Shown here in pieces: positions 39,838 to 49,599 of a stretch of 60,000 nucleotides of DNA. Numbering within the stretch: the first letter of the stretch is position 1; each line of letters begins with the position of its first letter. The position numbers and the translations under genes were made by a program. A model generated the notes under the pieces. It did not search any database. It was not told where the DNA came from and saw nothing but the letters and a program-made list of their open reading frames with translations. This DNA is from Symsagittifera roscoffensis (lineage: Eukaryota > Xenacoelomorpha > Acoela > Convolutidae), in contig NC_087065.1 in NCBI RefSeq assembly GCF_963678635.1, positions 29,161,254-29,221,253 of the forward strand, written 5' to 3'.

Positions 39838-40279
39838 GCGAATCCGGTTTTCTCTCTATCCTTCTTCCGCATTGGGACCTGCCAGAAGGCAGAACCCAAG
39901 TCCAATGTGGTGAAGAACTTGGCATCACCAAGCTTAGAGAGGCTCTCGTCTATTCGCGGTATCGGGTACGCATCTTTTATCGTTACCGCGTTCAAGTAAC
40001 GAAAGTCGCAACAAAATCTAAGCTGCCCCCTTTCTTTTTCGCCATTACTACCCCGCAAGCCCATGGCGATTTCGAGGGTTCTATCATGTCGTATTCAAGC
40101 AACATTTCTATTTCCACTCGGCACGCTTCCGATTTGTGTGGCGTCATTCGTCTTGCGCCTTCCCTATGGGGAACGGCGCCCTCTTCAAGTTCGATTTCGT
40201 GTTCGACGAAATTACAGCAACCGATGTCCGCCTTATGTTTTGAAAATACATCTGCGTTCCGATTTAGTAGGTACCGCAA
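39813..40279 (-). pseudogene. Reverse transcriptase fingers and palm (two frames)
   Basis: Two overlapping frames (40279-39992 and 40064-39813) make up the RT start: NADVFSKHKADIGCC, EIEMLLEYDMIEPSKSPWA, VVMAKKKGG, then after a frameshift at ~40.02 kb CDFRYLNAVTIKDAYPIPR and FFTTLDLGSAFWQVP, where the LDLGSAF aspartate is the first catalytic residue. A stop follows (after LYQ) and the next part, FGLCNAAATFQ in another frame, leads to the deleted YLDD. Typical Ty3-type RT but inactive. Confidence 0.8.
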
Positions 40280-41225
40280 TTATTCGAAATCTCCCTCACC
40301 TATTTTCCCTTTTAAAGGTTCTATCTCTGGCAAAACCGGTTTGTTAGATTCTAGTTCATATGACGAGGGGCGTTCCGGAAAATTCGAGCAGCTTGATAAG
40401 CCGTCGTCCGTTTCGGATTTCATTGAAAACAATTTATGAATAGATTTTAATTCATTAATCCTCTTTAAAATTTTATCTTTATTGGCATGATAAGGACAGT
40501 CTTTCACACTATGTTTCTTCAAGTTTTGTGTCTCCTCATAGTCGGTCCTCATCGGCAAAGCGTAGCCAAGCTTCTTTCCACGCTGGATTGAAACCGTGGT
40601 GTCCAGTGTGTTCAATAACACACTGACACACAGTCCGTTTCGCGTTACCGAGAAGCTCCGGCCTAAAATCACCGAACTCTGACAATTTGGATTCGGTACT
40701 AAACAAACTTGTTTACTATCACTTAAAGAATTCAAATTTCTCATTCTAATAATTGCCACCACAGCTTGTCCTGGCTGTAGTTTTACTTTTCTATCTAAAA
40801 AAATTGGTACCTTGTTTTCGTCTGTTATTATCCTATTAATTGGTCTCTTAACATACTTCCGGTCCGGGTTTCTAATCCGTATCAGACCGTTGTTCAAGTC
40901 AATCATCACGTCAAAATTCCTGACAAAATCTCTGCCCAAGATGAATTGGTCGGCGTCATCCAAATTCTCTACCACCAGGAAGCTCATCCAAAGATCCCGT
41001 CCTCCCATCCAAAGATCCCGTCCAGTCATCCAAAGATCCCGTCCTCCCATCCAAAGATCCCGTGTCCAGAAGCCCTGTGACTCCGATTATTGTTCCGTTG
41101 GTGTCGAGCAGATGTGCGGTCACATCTGCTTCATACCCCATGTGTACTGCATCTTGTTCCATCTTGGCGTCATGGCCTATCCTGTGGACTTTGAGTTCCT
41201 CCTCACCCAAATAGATCTGCCCCAT
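40280..41225 (-). pseudogene. Aspartic protease region, mostly replaced by a short tandem repeat
   Basis: The frame from 41225 reads ADVTAHLLDTNGTIIGVTGLLDTGS, where DTGS (~41070) is the aspartic protease active site. The ~60 residues that follow it in the + copy (AIVSVMPIKTWK onward) are missing, and four 21 bp units encoding MGGRDLW stand there instead. In another frame the normal end follows (SFLVVENLDDADQFILGRDF, then DVMIDLNNGLIRIRN). The rest to 40280 is the spacer before RT. No working protease is possible. Confidence 0.7.
40986..41067. repeat. 21 bp tandem repeat inside the protease, four copies
   Basis: CATCCAAAGATCCCGTCCTC-type units at 21 bp spacing (about 40986-41067). The second carries CAGT in place of CTCC. 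The unit length keeps the frame; the single unit (MGGRDLW) exists once in the + copy at 56155-56175. Confidence 0.9.
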
Positions 41226-41246
41226 TTGGTCATCATCTGTTGTTAC

Positions 41247-41617
41247 TTAAGTCCTGGTGTAGATACTGATTCCATCCACGTTCAGCATCACTTGATACGG
41301 CCCATAGGCCTCTGGGTAGCGTCCTTGAAGTTTCTTCATGCGAGGGCCACCCGTTGTTAGTAGTGCTCGCACAGCTCTTGACTCGGTGCGTGGCTCCACA
41401 TGCCTCAGATAATCTGCATATGTGTCCAAATGCATCAAAGTGAACTCGGATGGTTCACTCAGACTTCTGATTACCTGATGTCCGGCCACTGAGATTATCG
41501 ACTGTGTTTTGCTTCCTTGTGGCACCATGCCGAACCTCTGACCGGAGATTACTTTAAGTTTCATGCTCAAACTGCTTGGTGCTTTAGTCTCCTCGACCTC
41601 CGTTGCTTCGAAGGTAT
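41247..41617 (-). pseudogene. Gag-protease spacer
   Basis: The 107-codon frame at 41570 (MSMKLKVISGQRFGMVPQG...GISIYTRT) ends at TAA 41247-41249 and continues in the same frame into the protease. The + copy has TAC (Tyr) at that codon, so the stop is a point lesion. It is one frame away from the nucleocapsid frame before it. Confidence 0.6.
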
Positions 41618-42223
41618 TCAGTGCTCCTGTAGTTTCTCATTCTCCAGTTCGAGTTTCACTTTTTGTTCGATCTCTTTCGTCACCAGTTCCTGCTGCACTC
41701 TATTTAGAGCATCCCTCGCGGCTGCCCTATAATCGATCTTGAAGTCATCAGCCGCAGTTGCTGGTTCCGGTTCACGTGTCTTTTCTGTTACCGCTTGCAT
41801 TTTCTTTGCCGCCTGCTCTTGAAGTTTATTCTTTCTGCGTGCCTCCGCTTCACTCAACAGGCGAGCCTTGCTGGCTTTCACTCCTGACAAAGCTTCTTCA
41901 TGTCTTGGATGCTTGATGTCTGCCACTGCATCCCAGAATTGCGGACAATCTGATTTAAAGTGACCTTCCAAGTTGCAAAAGAAACACCTCGGGCCAAATT
42001 TCGCAATTACTCCTCTCATGAAATCCTCATGGTCCAATTCTGACGCATCTTCGTCCTCGAGGCTAAAGCCTATTGCTTTCATGCCTTGTTTGTAAGTTGG
42101 GCATGCTGACACATAATGGTCCGTTGAACTGCAATTGGCACAAGAGCGTCTCTTGTCCATATCATCCCTCGGTTTTATACCAATTGTTCCCTTGGTTTGC
42201 TGGTCCGTTGTTAAAATTGCCAT
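41618..42223 (-). CDS. Gag nucleocapsid with two CCHC zinc knuckles
   Basis: 201 codons. Two knuckles of the C-X2-C-X4-H-X4-C type: CANCSSTDHYVSAC and CFFCNLEGHFKSDC, separated by an acidic stretch. A long charged coiled-coil-like tail (EARRKNKLQEQAAKKMQAV, then EIEQKVKLELENEKLQ) follows. The frame overlaps the capsid frame, to which it is shifted by one base. Zinc knuckles bind the element's RNA during packaging. The knuckles are deleted from the + copy. Confidence 0.8.
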   Translation of the reverse strand: MAILTTDQQTKGTIGIKPRDDMDKRRSCANCSSTDHYVSACPTYKQGMKAIGFSLEDEDASELDHEDFMRGVIAKFGPRCFFCNLEGHFKSDCPQFWDAVADIKHPRHEEALSGVKASKARLLSEAEARRKNKLQEQAAKKMQAVTEKTREPEPATAADDFKIDYRAAARDALNRVQQELVTKEIEQKVKLELENEKLQEH

Positions 42224-43178
42224 AATTGTTCTTGTAGTACCCAGATCTCGAAGGAGGTTTCAACAAAAGATACTCTTTTGACTTGAGCCTCAACTCCTCT
42301 GGTGTTGGCGCATTGGTTGATAGTGGTGTGTAATGCGTTGCTAGCATTGTTCGAAGTTCATCATTCTTCACACCATCGATGAATTTTGAGGCTACGGCCA
42401 GGTTCATCCTTCGGTTAGACTCATCCGGTTGGCTGCGTCTTCTCAGCATTTCCAAGTCATCGAGAAACTTGTCTATCGTCTCATCTTCTCGTTGCCTCCG
42501 TTTCTCGAAGCGCTTCATCGCTTGGTGCCCCTGCACCCCTGATCCGAAACGGCTTAACAAGATTTCGAAGATTTTCTCAGCTGTGTCACGCTGATATTGC
42601 TTCTTGGCCATGACACAGTTCAGGGCTGTCCCTTCCATGTTGCTGGTGAGCGCACTGCATTCCTGTCTCTCCGACAAGTCCTCTTCCTCGAAATGCAGCT
42701 TTATTACCTCTATCCAGGTATCAATACAGCCATCAGATTCATCTTTATAGCATCTTGGTTTCTTAAAGACTCTTCTGGACTTCTCACTGCGTTCATTGGT
42801 TCTGGATAACCTTGTAAGGAATGTCTCCAAAGACCTGTTTAGGGGTTCAAAGGCTGTGGCCGTTGCCGTAGCATCCCTTGAGTGTCCCGCCTGAGTGTCC
42901 TCACACCTTGTCAAAGGCTCTGTATGCGGTGCATCCCTGCAATCTGTATCGCCGTGAGTGTTTCCCCCTTGGCCCACATGACTCCTCCCCGGGCTTGCAT
43001 GCCCTCTGTTACCGGAATCACTTCTCCCAGTTGCATGTGTGCCTTGCGTTGGTCGTTCATTAGAGGTCTGTCTGTTCCCCGTTGAACTTGCTCTACTGTT
43101 CGGGCCCCATGTTCTATTATCCCTTGTGGCATAGCCTGATGAACTGCCCCTGCCTCTAGTGGATCCATACGTCTTCCT
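42162..43178 (-). CDS. Gag capsid-like region
   Basis: In the frame that continues from 43769 past one TAG (43179-43181). The text RLSRTNERSEKSRRVFKKP, DGCIDTWIEVIKLHFEEEDL, NCVMAKKQYQRDTAEKIFEILLSRF, RQREDETIDKFLDDLEMLRRR and LAVASKFIDGVKNDELRTML has the helical pattern of a Ty3-type retrotransposon capsid (retrotrans_gag). The frame ends after NNWYKTEG, and the nucleocapsid follows one base shifted. Confidence 0.75.
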   Translation of the reverse strand, partial: RKTYGSTRGRGSSSGYATRDNRTWGPNSRASSTGNRQTSNERPTQGTHATGRSDSGNRGHASPGRSHVGQGGNTHGDTDCRDAPHTEPLTRCEDTQAGHSRDATATATAFEPLNRSLETFLTRLSRTNERSEKSRRVFKKPRCYKDESDGCIDTWIEVIKLHFEEEDLSERQECSALTSNMEGTALNCVMAKKQYQRDTAEKIFEILLSRFGSGVQGHQAMKRFEKRRQREDETIDKFLDDLEMLRRRSQPDESNRRMNLAVASKFIDGVKNDELRTMLATHYTPLSTNAPTPEELRLKSKEYLLLKPPSRSGYYKNNYGNFNNGPANQGNNWYKTEG

Positions 43179-43769
43179 CTATTGATGTTCATTGAAGTTC
43201 ACCTTCGGCTCCCTGCTGGGACCTCCCGAGTTCGGTTCTCCTTCTTTTGGTCCACTCTTGCTGCTTAGTAGCCCGTCCAACCTATCCATGATAGCCTGAG
43301 CTCTCCTCTCCATCATCGCGTCTATCTCTGTGTCAAGAGTCCCAAGAGACTGCTCTTGCTGAATTCTTAACTTCTCCATGTCGTCTCTTAAGCGTAACTC
43401 TCGCTGTTCCGCTTCTCTTGTCATTCGCGACAAGTTCTTCGCCATATGCTCGTCCGTTCTTTCTTTCAAGGGCTTTTCGCTCCTACCAACTTCTTGTCTA
43501 TTGCGGTTTATTTCTTCCCGCAGACTTTCTCTTTCAATGTGAACTGCCCTTTCTAGTTCACTCATTCTTATGGACATCTGTTCATTTTGTTCTCCTAAAC
43601 TGTCCACTATGTTGTTCAAGGCTTCTTCTAGTGCTGCCCCGTTATCCACGAGTGGCGTCACTAGTGGCGGTGCAACCCTGTCGGTCCCAGGTAGCTTCGT
43701 GCTGGTCGAGATCCGGGCCTTGACTCTCTGCCTCGACGTCTTTTCATTATCCACCTCAGGATCCGCCAA
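43179..43769 (-). CDS. Gag coiled-coil region
   Basis: 196 codons. Residues ~55-165 are a long coiled coil (MSIRMSELERAVHIERESLR...REAEQRELRLRDDMEKLRI). It ends at TAG in the words NEHQ-stop-RKTYGS, where the + copy reads NEQQNKRRTYDS, so the stop is a lesion and not a natural end. Probably mediates Gag multimerisation. Confidence 0.7.
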   Translation of the reverse strand: MADPEVDNEKTSRQRVKARISTSTKLPGTDRVAPPLVTPLVDNGAALEEALNNIVDSLGEQNEQMSIRMSELERAVHIERESLREEINRNRQEVGRSEKPLKERTDEHMAKNLSRMTREAEQRELRLRDDMEKLRIQQEQSLGTLDTEIDAMMERRAQAIMDRLDGLLSSKSGPKEGEPNSGGPSREPKVNFNEHQ

Positions 43770-43840
43770 TGCGTTGCCTAGATTCTGTTTCTATTCTCCG
43801 CAGTTTGCAGCTCTGAATTTGTCATAATCGCGAAGCCTTT

Positions 43841-44542
43841 TTACGGGCCCGGTGTGTTTACTTCTTTGCTTATCGTTCTCACTACACCAAATTTGTCCAT
43901 GGTTCTATCCTCTCTTCCGACGTATGCCTCATTCTCCTGGGTGGAACTATTGAGGCTGACTTGAGACCCAAAGTCCATTTGCTTTTCTTCATCCTCCTCC
44001 TCCTGGGATTCACCTTCATTTCCTGCGCCCCCTCCCATGGTGAATGGAAAGATGTTTCCTAAGGTGTTCCTCATTCTTTCTGAGAACAATGATGACGTTG
44101 TTTGTTTCTCAGTTCCGCCTGCCATCATAGTGTTGTCTGTTGGAGATCTTCTAGTTGCCGCTATTTCAGTTGAGATGTCGGACAGTTCCGACATCTCCTC
44201 TCGATCCAATGTCCCGGTGGAAGTGGCAAAATCATGGCCTTGTTCTACCGGAGTAGATTCACTCGCCAGCCTTCTGCCTCTCCCTTCCAGTCCATGTACT
44301 TCCTGGTTGTCGTTCATGGCATGGTCCGTATTGACCTCCACTTCTAACAGTTCTTTTCGCTCTTCTGAGGTCTTCTGACTTCTCGTTTCAACCATTCTGC
44401 CTGAAACCGTCTCCCCTTTGTCGGTCCGGGCTCGTTTGATCCAATCCACAAAAGGATCGGTCATCGTTTTTCTTTGCTTTTCAGGTACGAATTTCCTAGA
44501 GCTATTACCTCGTTTAGGTATCCTTGACTTGTCTAGACTCAT
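43841..44542 (-). CDS. Gag N-terminal region
   Basis: 233 codons from ATG at 44542 (MSLDKSRIPKRGNSSRKFVP). The start is conserved in the + copy (MSLEKSRIPKLGDSSRKFIP at 53204), which supports it as the true initiator. The protein is hydrophilic, basic at first, then acidic (EEEDEEKQMDFGSQVSLN). It is shifted one frame from the coiled-coil part downstream. No domain recognised. Confidence 0.7.
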   Translation of the reverse strand: MSLDKSRIPKRGNSSRKFVPEKQRKTMTDPFVDWIKRARTDKGETVSGRMVETRSQKTSEERKELLEVEVNTDHAMNDNQEVHGLEGRGRRLASESTPVEQGHDFATSTGTLDREEMSELSDISTEIAATRRSPTDNTMMAGGTEKQTTSSLFSERMRNTLGNIFPFTMGGGAGNEGESQEEEDEEKQMDFGSQVSLNSSTQENEAYVGREDRTMDKFGVVRTISKEVNTPGP

Positions 44543-45325
44543 TCTCTATTTGTCACTTCTTAATGCCTATACACTTAATTCGATTGCTAGTGACCTTATA
44601 GTTTGACTACCAATAATAATGACACAATACAATAAATTTCACAAGATTCTATAAAATAGTGACCACGAATCCCCGTATGTTATCAGAGTACAGTTTGTAT
44701 ATAATTTATTTACACTAACCGATTCTCGGTCGTAAGATTTGAAAACTAGCACAATATGATGTTATCAGTCAATTTAAAAGATAGTGTACTCACTACCCAA
44801 TCAAGCACAGTTTATGTTGATTTAAAATCAAGAACAAAAAAAACATATAATGACAGAATATGAATGCCTCTATGAAAAAACGTATGTGTATTGTACTTTT
44901 AGTCGGTCGCAGTACAATAGTCGAACTCGTCTTTTAAAGAAAAAGCTTTCCCTGCTCGGTCCTGCACCAAACAGACAAAACTTTGAAGGCAGTAATTTTC
45001 CCAAGTGGGCGTCTATTGCACCCACCGAGTACTGTGTTACCTATCTGCCTTCGGACCGCCCGAGCTAGACCTACTACAATCCTCAGGGCAGTCACTTTTC
45101 ACAAAAACGTATTGTGTTACAATCCACACCAATGAATTACGCTCTTTTTAGTTTAGACTTAGTGTCGCGAATATCCGAGTTCGGACCTGTTTTGTTTTGG
45201 TCTGGTTTTTTTTGAAAGGCAAGTTACCAGTGCAGTCACTGATTCCTAGCCTGTCTGCTAATAACCTAATACCTCTCACTTTAGTCTTTCTTCCGTTTAC
45301 CTAAGTCCTTTAATAAAATAATAAG

Positions 45326-45530
45326 CCTCCGGATTGGCACAAATAGGACCCTTCCGGACTAACAAAATTTAGACCCCTCCGGATTGGGACCCCTCTGAGT
45401 TAGTTAATATAAGACCCCTCCGGATTTGGACCCCTCCGAATTAGCAACTATAAGACCCCTCCGGATTCGGACCCCTCCGATTTAGCAAATATAAGACCCC
45501 TCCGGATTGGAAGCCCTCTGGTTTGTAATA
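45326..45530. repeat. Leader minisatellite, about ten copies
   Basis: About ten degenerate units of CCCCTCCGGATT followed by 8-18 bases, partly ending TAAGACCCCTCC. The matching block in the + copy has ~17 units of a more regular 25 bp. Confidence 0.8.
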
Positions 45531-47475
45531 GTAGCTTTTCGGAAATTTCCTTCTTTCAACCTATACCCTTCCGGATACGTTCTCCGATGCGATTTTGTTT
45601 TTTCACTTAACTAGGAAGGGTATGTACTGCTTTCCTAGACCCTTCCGGATTGAAGTTAAGCCTCTTATTTGACAATTCACGCTAACGGTGAAGGGTCTTA
45701 TCGCTCGCCTAACTTCGGCTCGATTAAGGTTTTTGTGTGCCTTTAGCCTTCCCTTTTCGTCTAGTTACTTTATTCAACCGCTATTACCTTTTGGTAGGGG
45801 TATAAGGGCTTTTCTAAAAGAAATTTATAAAACGTGAAGGGTCTACCCTCCCAAATTGGTTAACTTGCTAAAAACAATCTCAAAAAAATTTTCACGCTTA
45901 CTTTTCCTAAAAACTTTTGTCGCTATCAGTAAGCTCAGCTAATTTCTTATCTATTGGTACCAAGATCAACTGGATATGCCCAGTAGTTCCAAAGTTATTA
46001 GCCAAAACGTCTTTTTTCTAAAGTCAAGAAATTTCTCTCTTATAGGTTCCGCCTAACTCTTTCCGCAATTCTGTTCCTTTCGACCTAAAAAATATTGATC
46101 CGAGCTCAGAAGGCCTATACTTTTCTAGTTCAATGCAAAAGACCCGATCTAAAACGCTTTAGTTGAAAAAATTTGCGAAAAACTATGCTACCTGTACCCC
46201 TCCGGATTGATGAATCCACCAAATCAAACACGTTAAGTTCGATTTCTCTGCAACCCGGAAGGCTTTCGGGTAGCGGGTTTTAAAACTTGTAGATTCACTA
46301 GTGGACGTTGTCCGAACAACTATTTTTACTGTTCTAACTCAAAAATTTCAAACAATTTTCTGATTTTATAGTGTTTTGTACTATCAAAAATCACGAAAAT
46401 TCGGTTTTCGGTACCAAAATAGTTCCAACCAGTTCCGAACTAAACTTAACCTGTTCTATCTATTATGGTAGTGCAGTTACGATGTAACACACTACTTTAG
46501 CGCTTTTTTCCGTTTCAAAAAATATCGATATCTCAAAAATTGCGACTTGTGGGGGGGTCAAAATATGGCTATTTTGACCCTAAAAACCGGTCTGCTTTCT
46601 GTGTTTTTCACTGAAAAACGGTATAAGAGTACTAATATAGGCTATATAAGTAATAATATTAGTAATACTATACCCCTCCGGGTTTGTTTAATATCCGAAT
46701 TAAGGTGCTTAACTCGGATATTCGCAGTTCGGTGAAGGGTCACTACAGTGCAGCACTGTCGAGCCCCCCACAGATTACTATCTTACTTTTTGTACCAAAA
46801 GGGATACAAAACTTGTTAACGATATCCAACAGTCGATTGTTGTTGTCCTTGAGCCCCTTCTTGTTGCTCCTTGTACTGCTTGCCGGATCAGTCTTCTCCC
46901 AAGACCCTTCCGAATTGAGCGCAAATCAGCTGACCCTTCCGGATTGAGCGCAATTTATCATTAACGTGCTTAAATGCTCAAATAACCCTACAGTACAAGC
47001 AGTACAAACGGGCTACAAAATTGATCGTACGATCCTGACTGATATAAATGCCTGTAACAACAATATATCTATCAACAACAAACGGGAGGGTCGGATCACA
47101 TCTTGTCTGGGGGGATGATTTCAACTGATTTTTTACTTTTTTTTTTTAGTGTTTTTGGTTTTTTCAGTTATTTTTTATGTTTTTTTGTTTTTCTTGGGTA
47201 CTATACTACTTTTTGTTTGGTTTTATATATATCTTTAAGTGTTTTTGGTCACAAACCTCTAGGGAACGAGGGAATGGCCGATCCCCCCACCCTTCCTGAT
47301 TCGTGAATTTTCGGTCTTAACTAGGTTAAAAAGCTATTCACGATAATCCGGAAGGCTTCCGCGTTCCGAACTACCTTTCCACCCCAGCGGTTTAGGCCTA
47401 TTAAGGGCGTTAATATGAGCATCCGCTCGGCGCGGAGTGCTCGTTAACGGTTCTGCCGGTCATGATGTTAAAAAG

Positions 47476-47495
47476 AATCCCACCCAGGAGCGCCA
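47476..47495 (-). promoter_or_regulatory. Primer binding site (tRNA-Asn-like)
   Basis: In element orientation TGGCGCTCCTGGGTGGGATT stands 12 bases after the 5' LTR. Its complement ends in CCA and has the form of a tRNA T-stem and acceptor (CCCACCCAGGAGCG-CCA), with discriminator G as in eukaryotic tRNA-Asn. The same site is kept in the + copy (50130). The tRNA identity is inferred. Confidence 0.7.
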
Positions 47496-47507
47496 TAAAA
47501 ACATGTA

Positions 47508-48431
47508 TGTAACATTCGCCCGGAAGATACATATCGACGGAGAACAAAACTGAGTCCTAAGACGACTGGCTAACGTCTACACAGAGCTTTGCATGCTTTT
47601 CACCGTCTCTACCAAGCCAGTACTTTCGGTGGTCTTTCTAACATCGGGTCGACAAAAAACGTTACTGCTTTCGGCTTCGGTCAAAACACTCAAATTAACT
47701 TAATTACATGCAGAAATAGTGAGCTCATGGCTGGGTCTCAGTATCCCCAGACCACGAGGTCACTCCTAAAATAAGGGCTACTACTACTTATTGAATTATT
47801 ATTGTTTTTGTTCAGTTGATAAAACTCATCATCTCCATCGAATATGGATCAACCCTTTCCCCCAACTCCTAGCTTCTCATCTTAGTAGAATGAATTCAGA
47901 TGTTAATTAAATTCAAATCAGGACATGACAAAGAAGCTAAAAGTTCATATAAGATTATAAAAGTTTCAGTCCCGAAACCCCTCCGGATTCTCGAATCCAC
48001 TGAATCAAGCACGTTAAGCTTGATTTCTCTGTAATCCGGAAGGCTGGTTTCCACCCCTCACTGTTGATAGCAACTGCCTTGCAACTATTGTAGCCACACA
48101 ATAGTTGCATTTTGGAGCGGTCTCTGCTACTTCTGCTTTTCTCTGATTCTGATTCTCAATTTTCTCGTTGTTGTCGTCGTCGCAACTATCGTTGTTGTGT
48201 TGTTTTTCAGTTTTTCTACCAAAATGACCGTTTTTGACGTTTCTGAGAATTGTTACGTCATCACTTCGAAAATTTGAAATTTAGGAATTTCCGAATCCTT
48301 CAGCCTTCACGTTTTGTCTAATCGTTCGAATAACGTTCTTATTCCTTCTAAATCGCCAATTCGGAAGGTTCGCTGCTAAAAACTCGAAATCGCCGAATCT
48401 GCATTTTGGCACATTCTGGTCGAATGTGACA
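47508..48431 (-). repeat. 5' LTR of the giant element
   Basis: 924 bp, nearly identical to the 3' LTR (single-base changes such as AGCACTC/AACACTC and a few small indels). In element orientation it starts TGTGACATTCG and ends CGAATGTTACA. High similarity of the two LTRs implies a fairly recent insertion despite the damaged coding region. Confidence 0.9.
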
Positions 48432-49149
48432 ATGTCAGTTCTTTAACTTTTTGCCATGTTATACATAGACTATAATTTTAGTGTTAATTCCCGGCTCCTG
48501 AATTCATCGGGTGTGTTGAGCCTCGGCCTCTCCCTCCAAATATGCAAAGTCTCTAGTGTGAGTCTCTAATATGCAAAGCCTCACAAAAAGTAAATTAAAA
48601 AAGGGGCCCTTCCATTTAGGTACGGTCGTGCACAAGCTGGATAGGATCCATACCAGCATTATATAAATACATCAAAAAACAATATTGCAGGAATTAAGTC
48701 AATTCAGCGTTAATTAAATTGTCATTAAATATCATTACTTCAACCATCCCTCCTCTATAATAGCATTAATTGAATTGCCAATGAAGTGAAACTTACGTAG
48801 TGATATGCATCCCCGTATTCAAGGGATAGCGCTCCTGAGAAGCGCGAAGCTTATCTTAGTTCTTATAAAGTTCACTGTTTCTGAGTAATTTTTATGCCTT
48901 TTTTCACTAAGTTTTTCAGCTATTCGCTGCATTGTTCGTGTAGCTGCTGGTGCGGCACCACAAATGAAACCAAAAATGAGCGGGCAGAAGCTGCTCTGTT
49001 TGACTTGTAGAATTCTGTTGCTAATTTGAGTTTTTGTAGACATTCGTGGTTTTAATAGGCGTCTTTCAGAAGTCTTTGTGAATATTTCGCGCGCGGGTTG
49101 AAGACTTTGACATCAAAGGTTCGGCCAAACCCTGAGGCCCATAATCCGT
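48432..49149. other. Spacer between the two retrotransposon copies
   Basis: Presumed host DNA, the former neighbour of the SAM gene upstream region. It has repeated CAAATATGCAAAG / CTAATATGCAAAG words (about 48537-48570) and no gene I can support. A 74-codon minus-strand frame at 48819-49043 has no recognisable features. Confidence 0.4.
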
Positions 49150-49437
49150 TTGCTTTTACATCTAGTCGAGCATCTTCATCAGTTGTGGTTGAATCAAGCC
49201 TTCTCAATGCCAAAATGTGTAAGACTAGCGAGAATGTCGGAAAAATTTTACGAGTTACTGTGCAAAATGTTCTCAGCAGTTCCGGAGAAAACTAAGGAGG
49301 AATTAGAATCGGGAAAGAAGTTCATGGGATACACCAGTGGGAACTTCAGTGAATTTGAAAGACAAAAGCAGAAAGGATTAACAGTCACCAGGGACTTCGA
49401 TACCGACAAACTTCCGGTATCGGTATCGGGCATCTAA
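49150..49437 (+). pseudogene. Fragment of the 789-codon element protein
   Basis: The translation FSMPKCVRLARMSEKFYELL...FMGYTSGNFSEFERQKQKG matches residues ~510-600 of the 22462-24831 protein (FSVPKCVRLARMSEKSYELL...). It lies in + orientation and runs into a GGTATC repeat. It is the 3' coding remnant of a neighbouring or rearranged copy. Confidence 0.75.
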
Positions 49438-49550
49438 TTTGAAGTATCGGTATCGGTATCGTTTTTGCTGCTTAAGTGGTATCGGTATCGGTATCGTTTT
49501 TTCTGAAAATAGCTTTTGAGTATCGGCAAAAAGTATCGTATCGGGAAAAG
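49395..49550. repeat. GGTATC hexamer repeats
   Basis: Clusters of (GGTATC)2-3 separated by short AT-rich gaps, opening with an inverted pair CGATACCG ... CGGTATCG. Simple repeat. Confidence 0.7.
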
Positions 49551-49599
49551 TATCTTAACAATCGTTACCGAGCAATTCACACGAACGGGGAAGGGTGTT

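Larger units (their letters stand above)
44543..47507 (-). other. ~3 kb leader of the giant element
   Basis: Unusually long untranslated leader without a supported gene. It is rich in CCCYTCCGGATT / AATCCGGAAGGG words, arranged as a minisatellite (45326-45530) and as widely spaced inverted pairs, for example 46197-46265 and 47285-47362. The pairs resemble one in the LTR. The region is homologous, reverse-complemented, to 50116-53203. Confidence 0.65.
20497..48431 (-). mobile_element. 27.9 kb Ty3-type LTR retrotransposon with extra genes
   Basis: The element is bounded by near-identical LTRs (20497-21417 and 47508-48431), starts internally with a tRNA-complementary primer site and ends with a polypurine tract. 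In its own direction it holds a ~3 kb leader, gag, protease, RT, RNase H, linker, integrase, a macrodomain, then ~8.6 kb of additional coding sequence with an SGNH hydrolase. The gene order protease-RT-RNase H-integrase and the HHCC/D-D35-E integrase place it with Ty3/gypsy elements. Without the extra 4.06 kb of tandem duplication the element would be about 23.9 kb, far above the usual 5-10 kb of the group. Many stops, frameshifts and deletions show it is inactive. Flanks on both sides read CTGACATG | element | ATGTCAG, consistent with one insertion and a 3 bp (ATG) target duplication. Confidence 0.88.

Noticed and set aside
47476-47495. A tRNA gene 3' end
   Set aside because: Only the last ~20 bases with CCA are present, next to an LTR, as expected of a primer binding site; genomic eukaryotic tRNA genes do not encode CCA.
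48819-49043. 74-codon minus-strand frame in the spacer
   Set aside because: No features, no homology in the window and a composition like random sequence.
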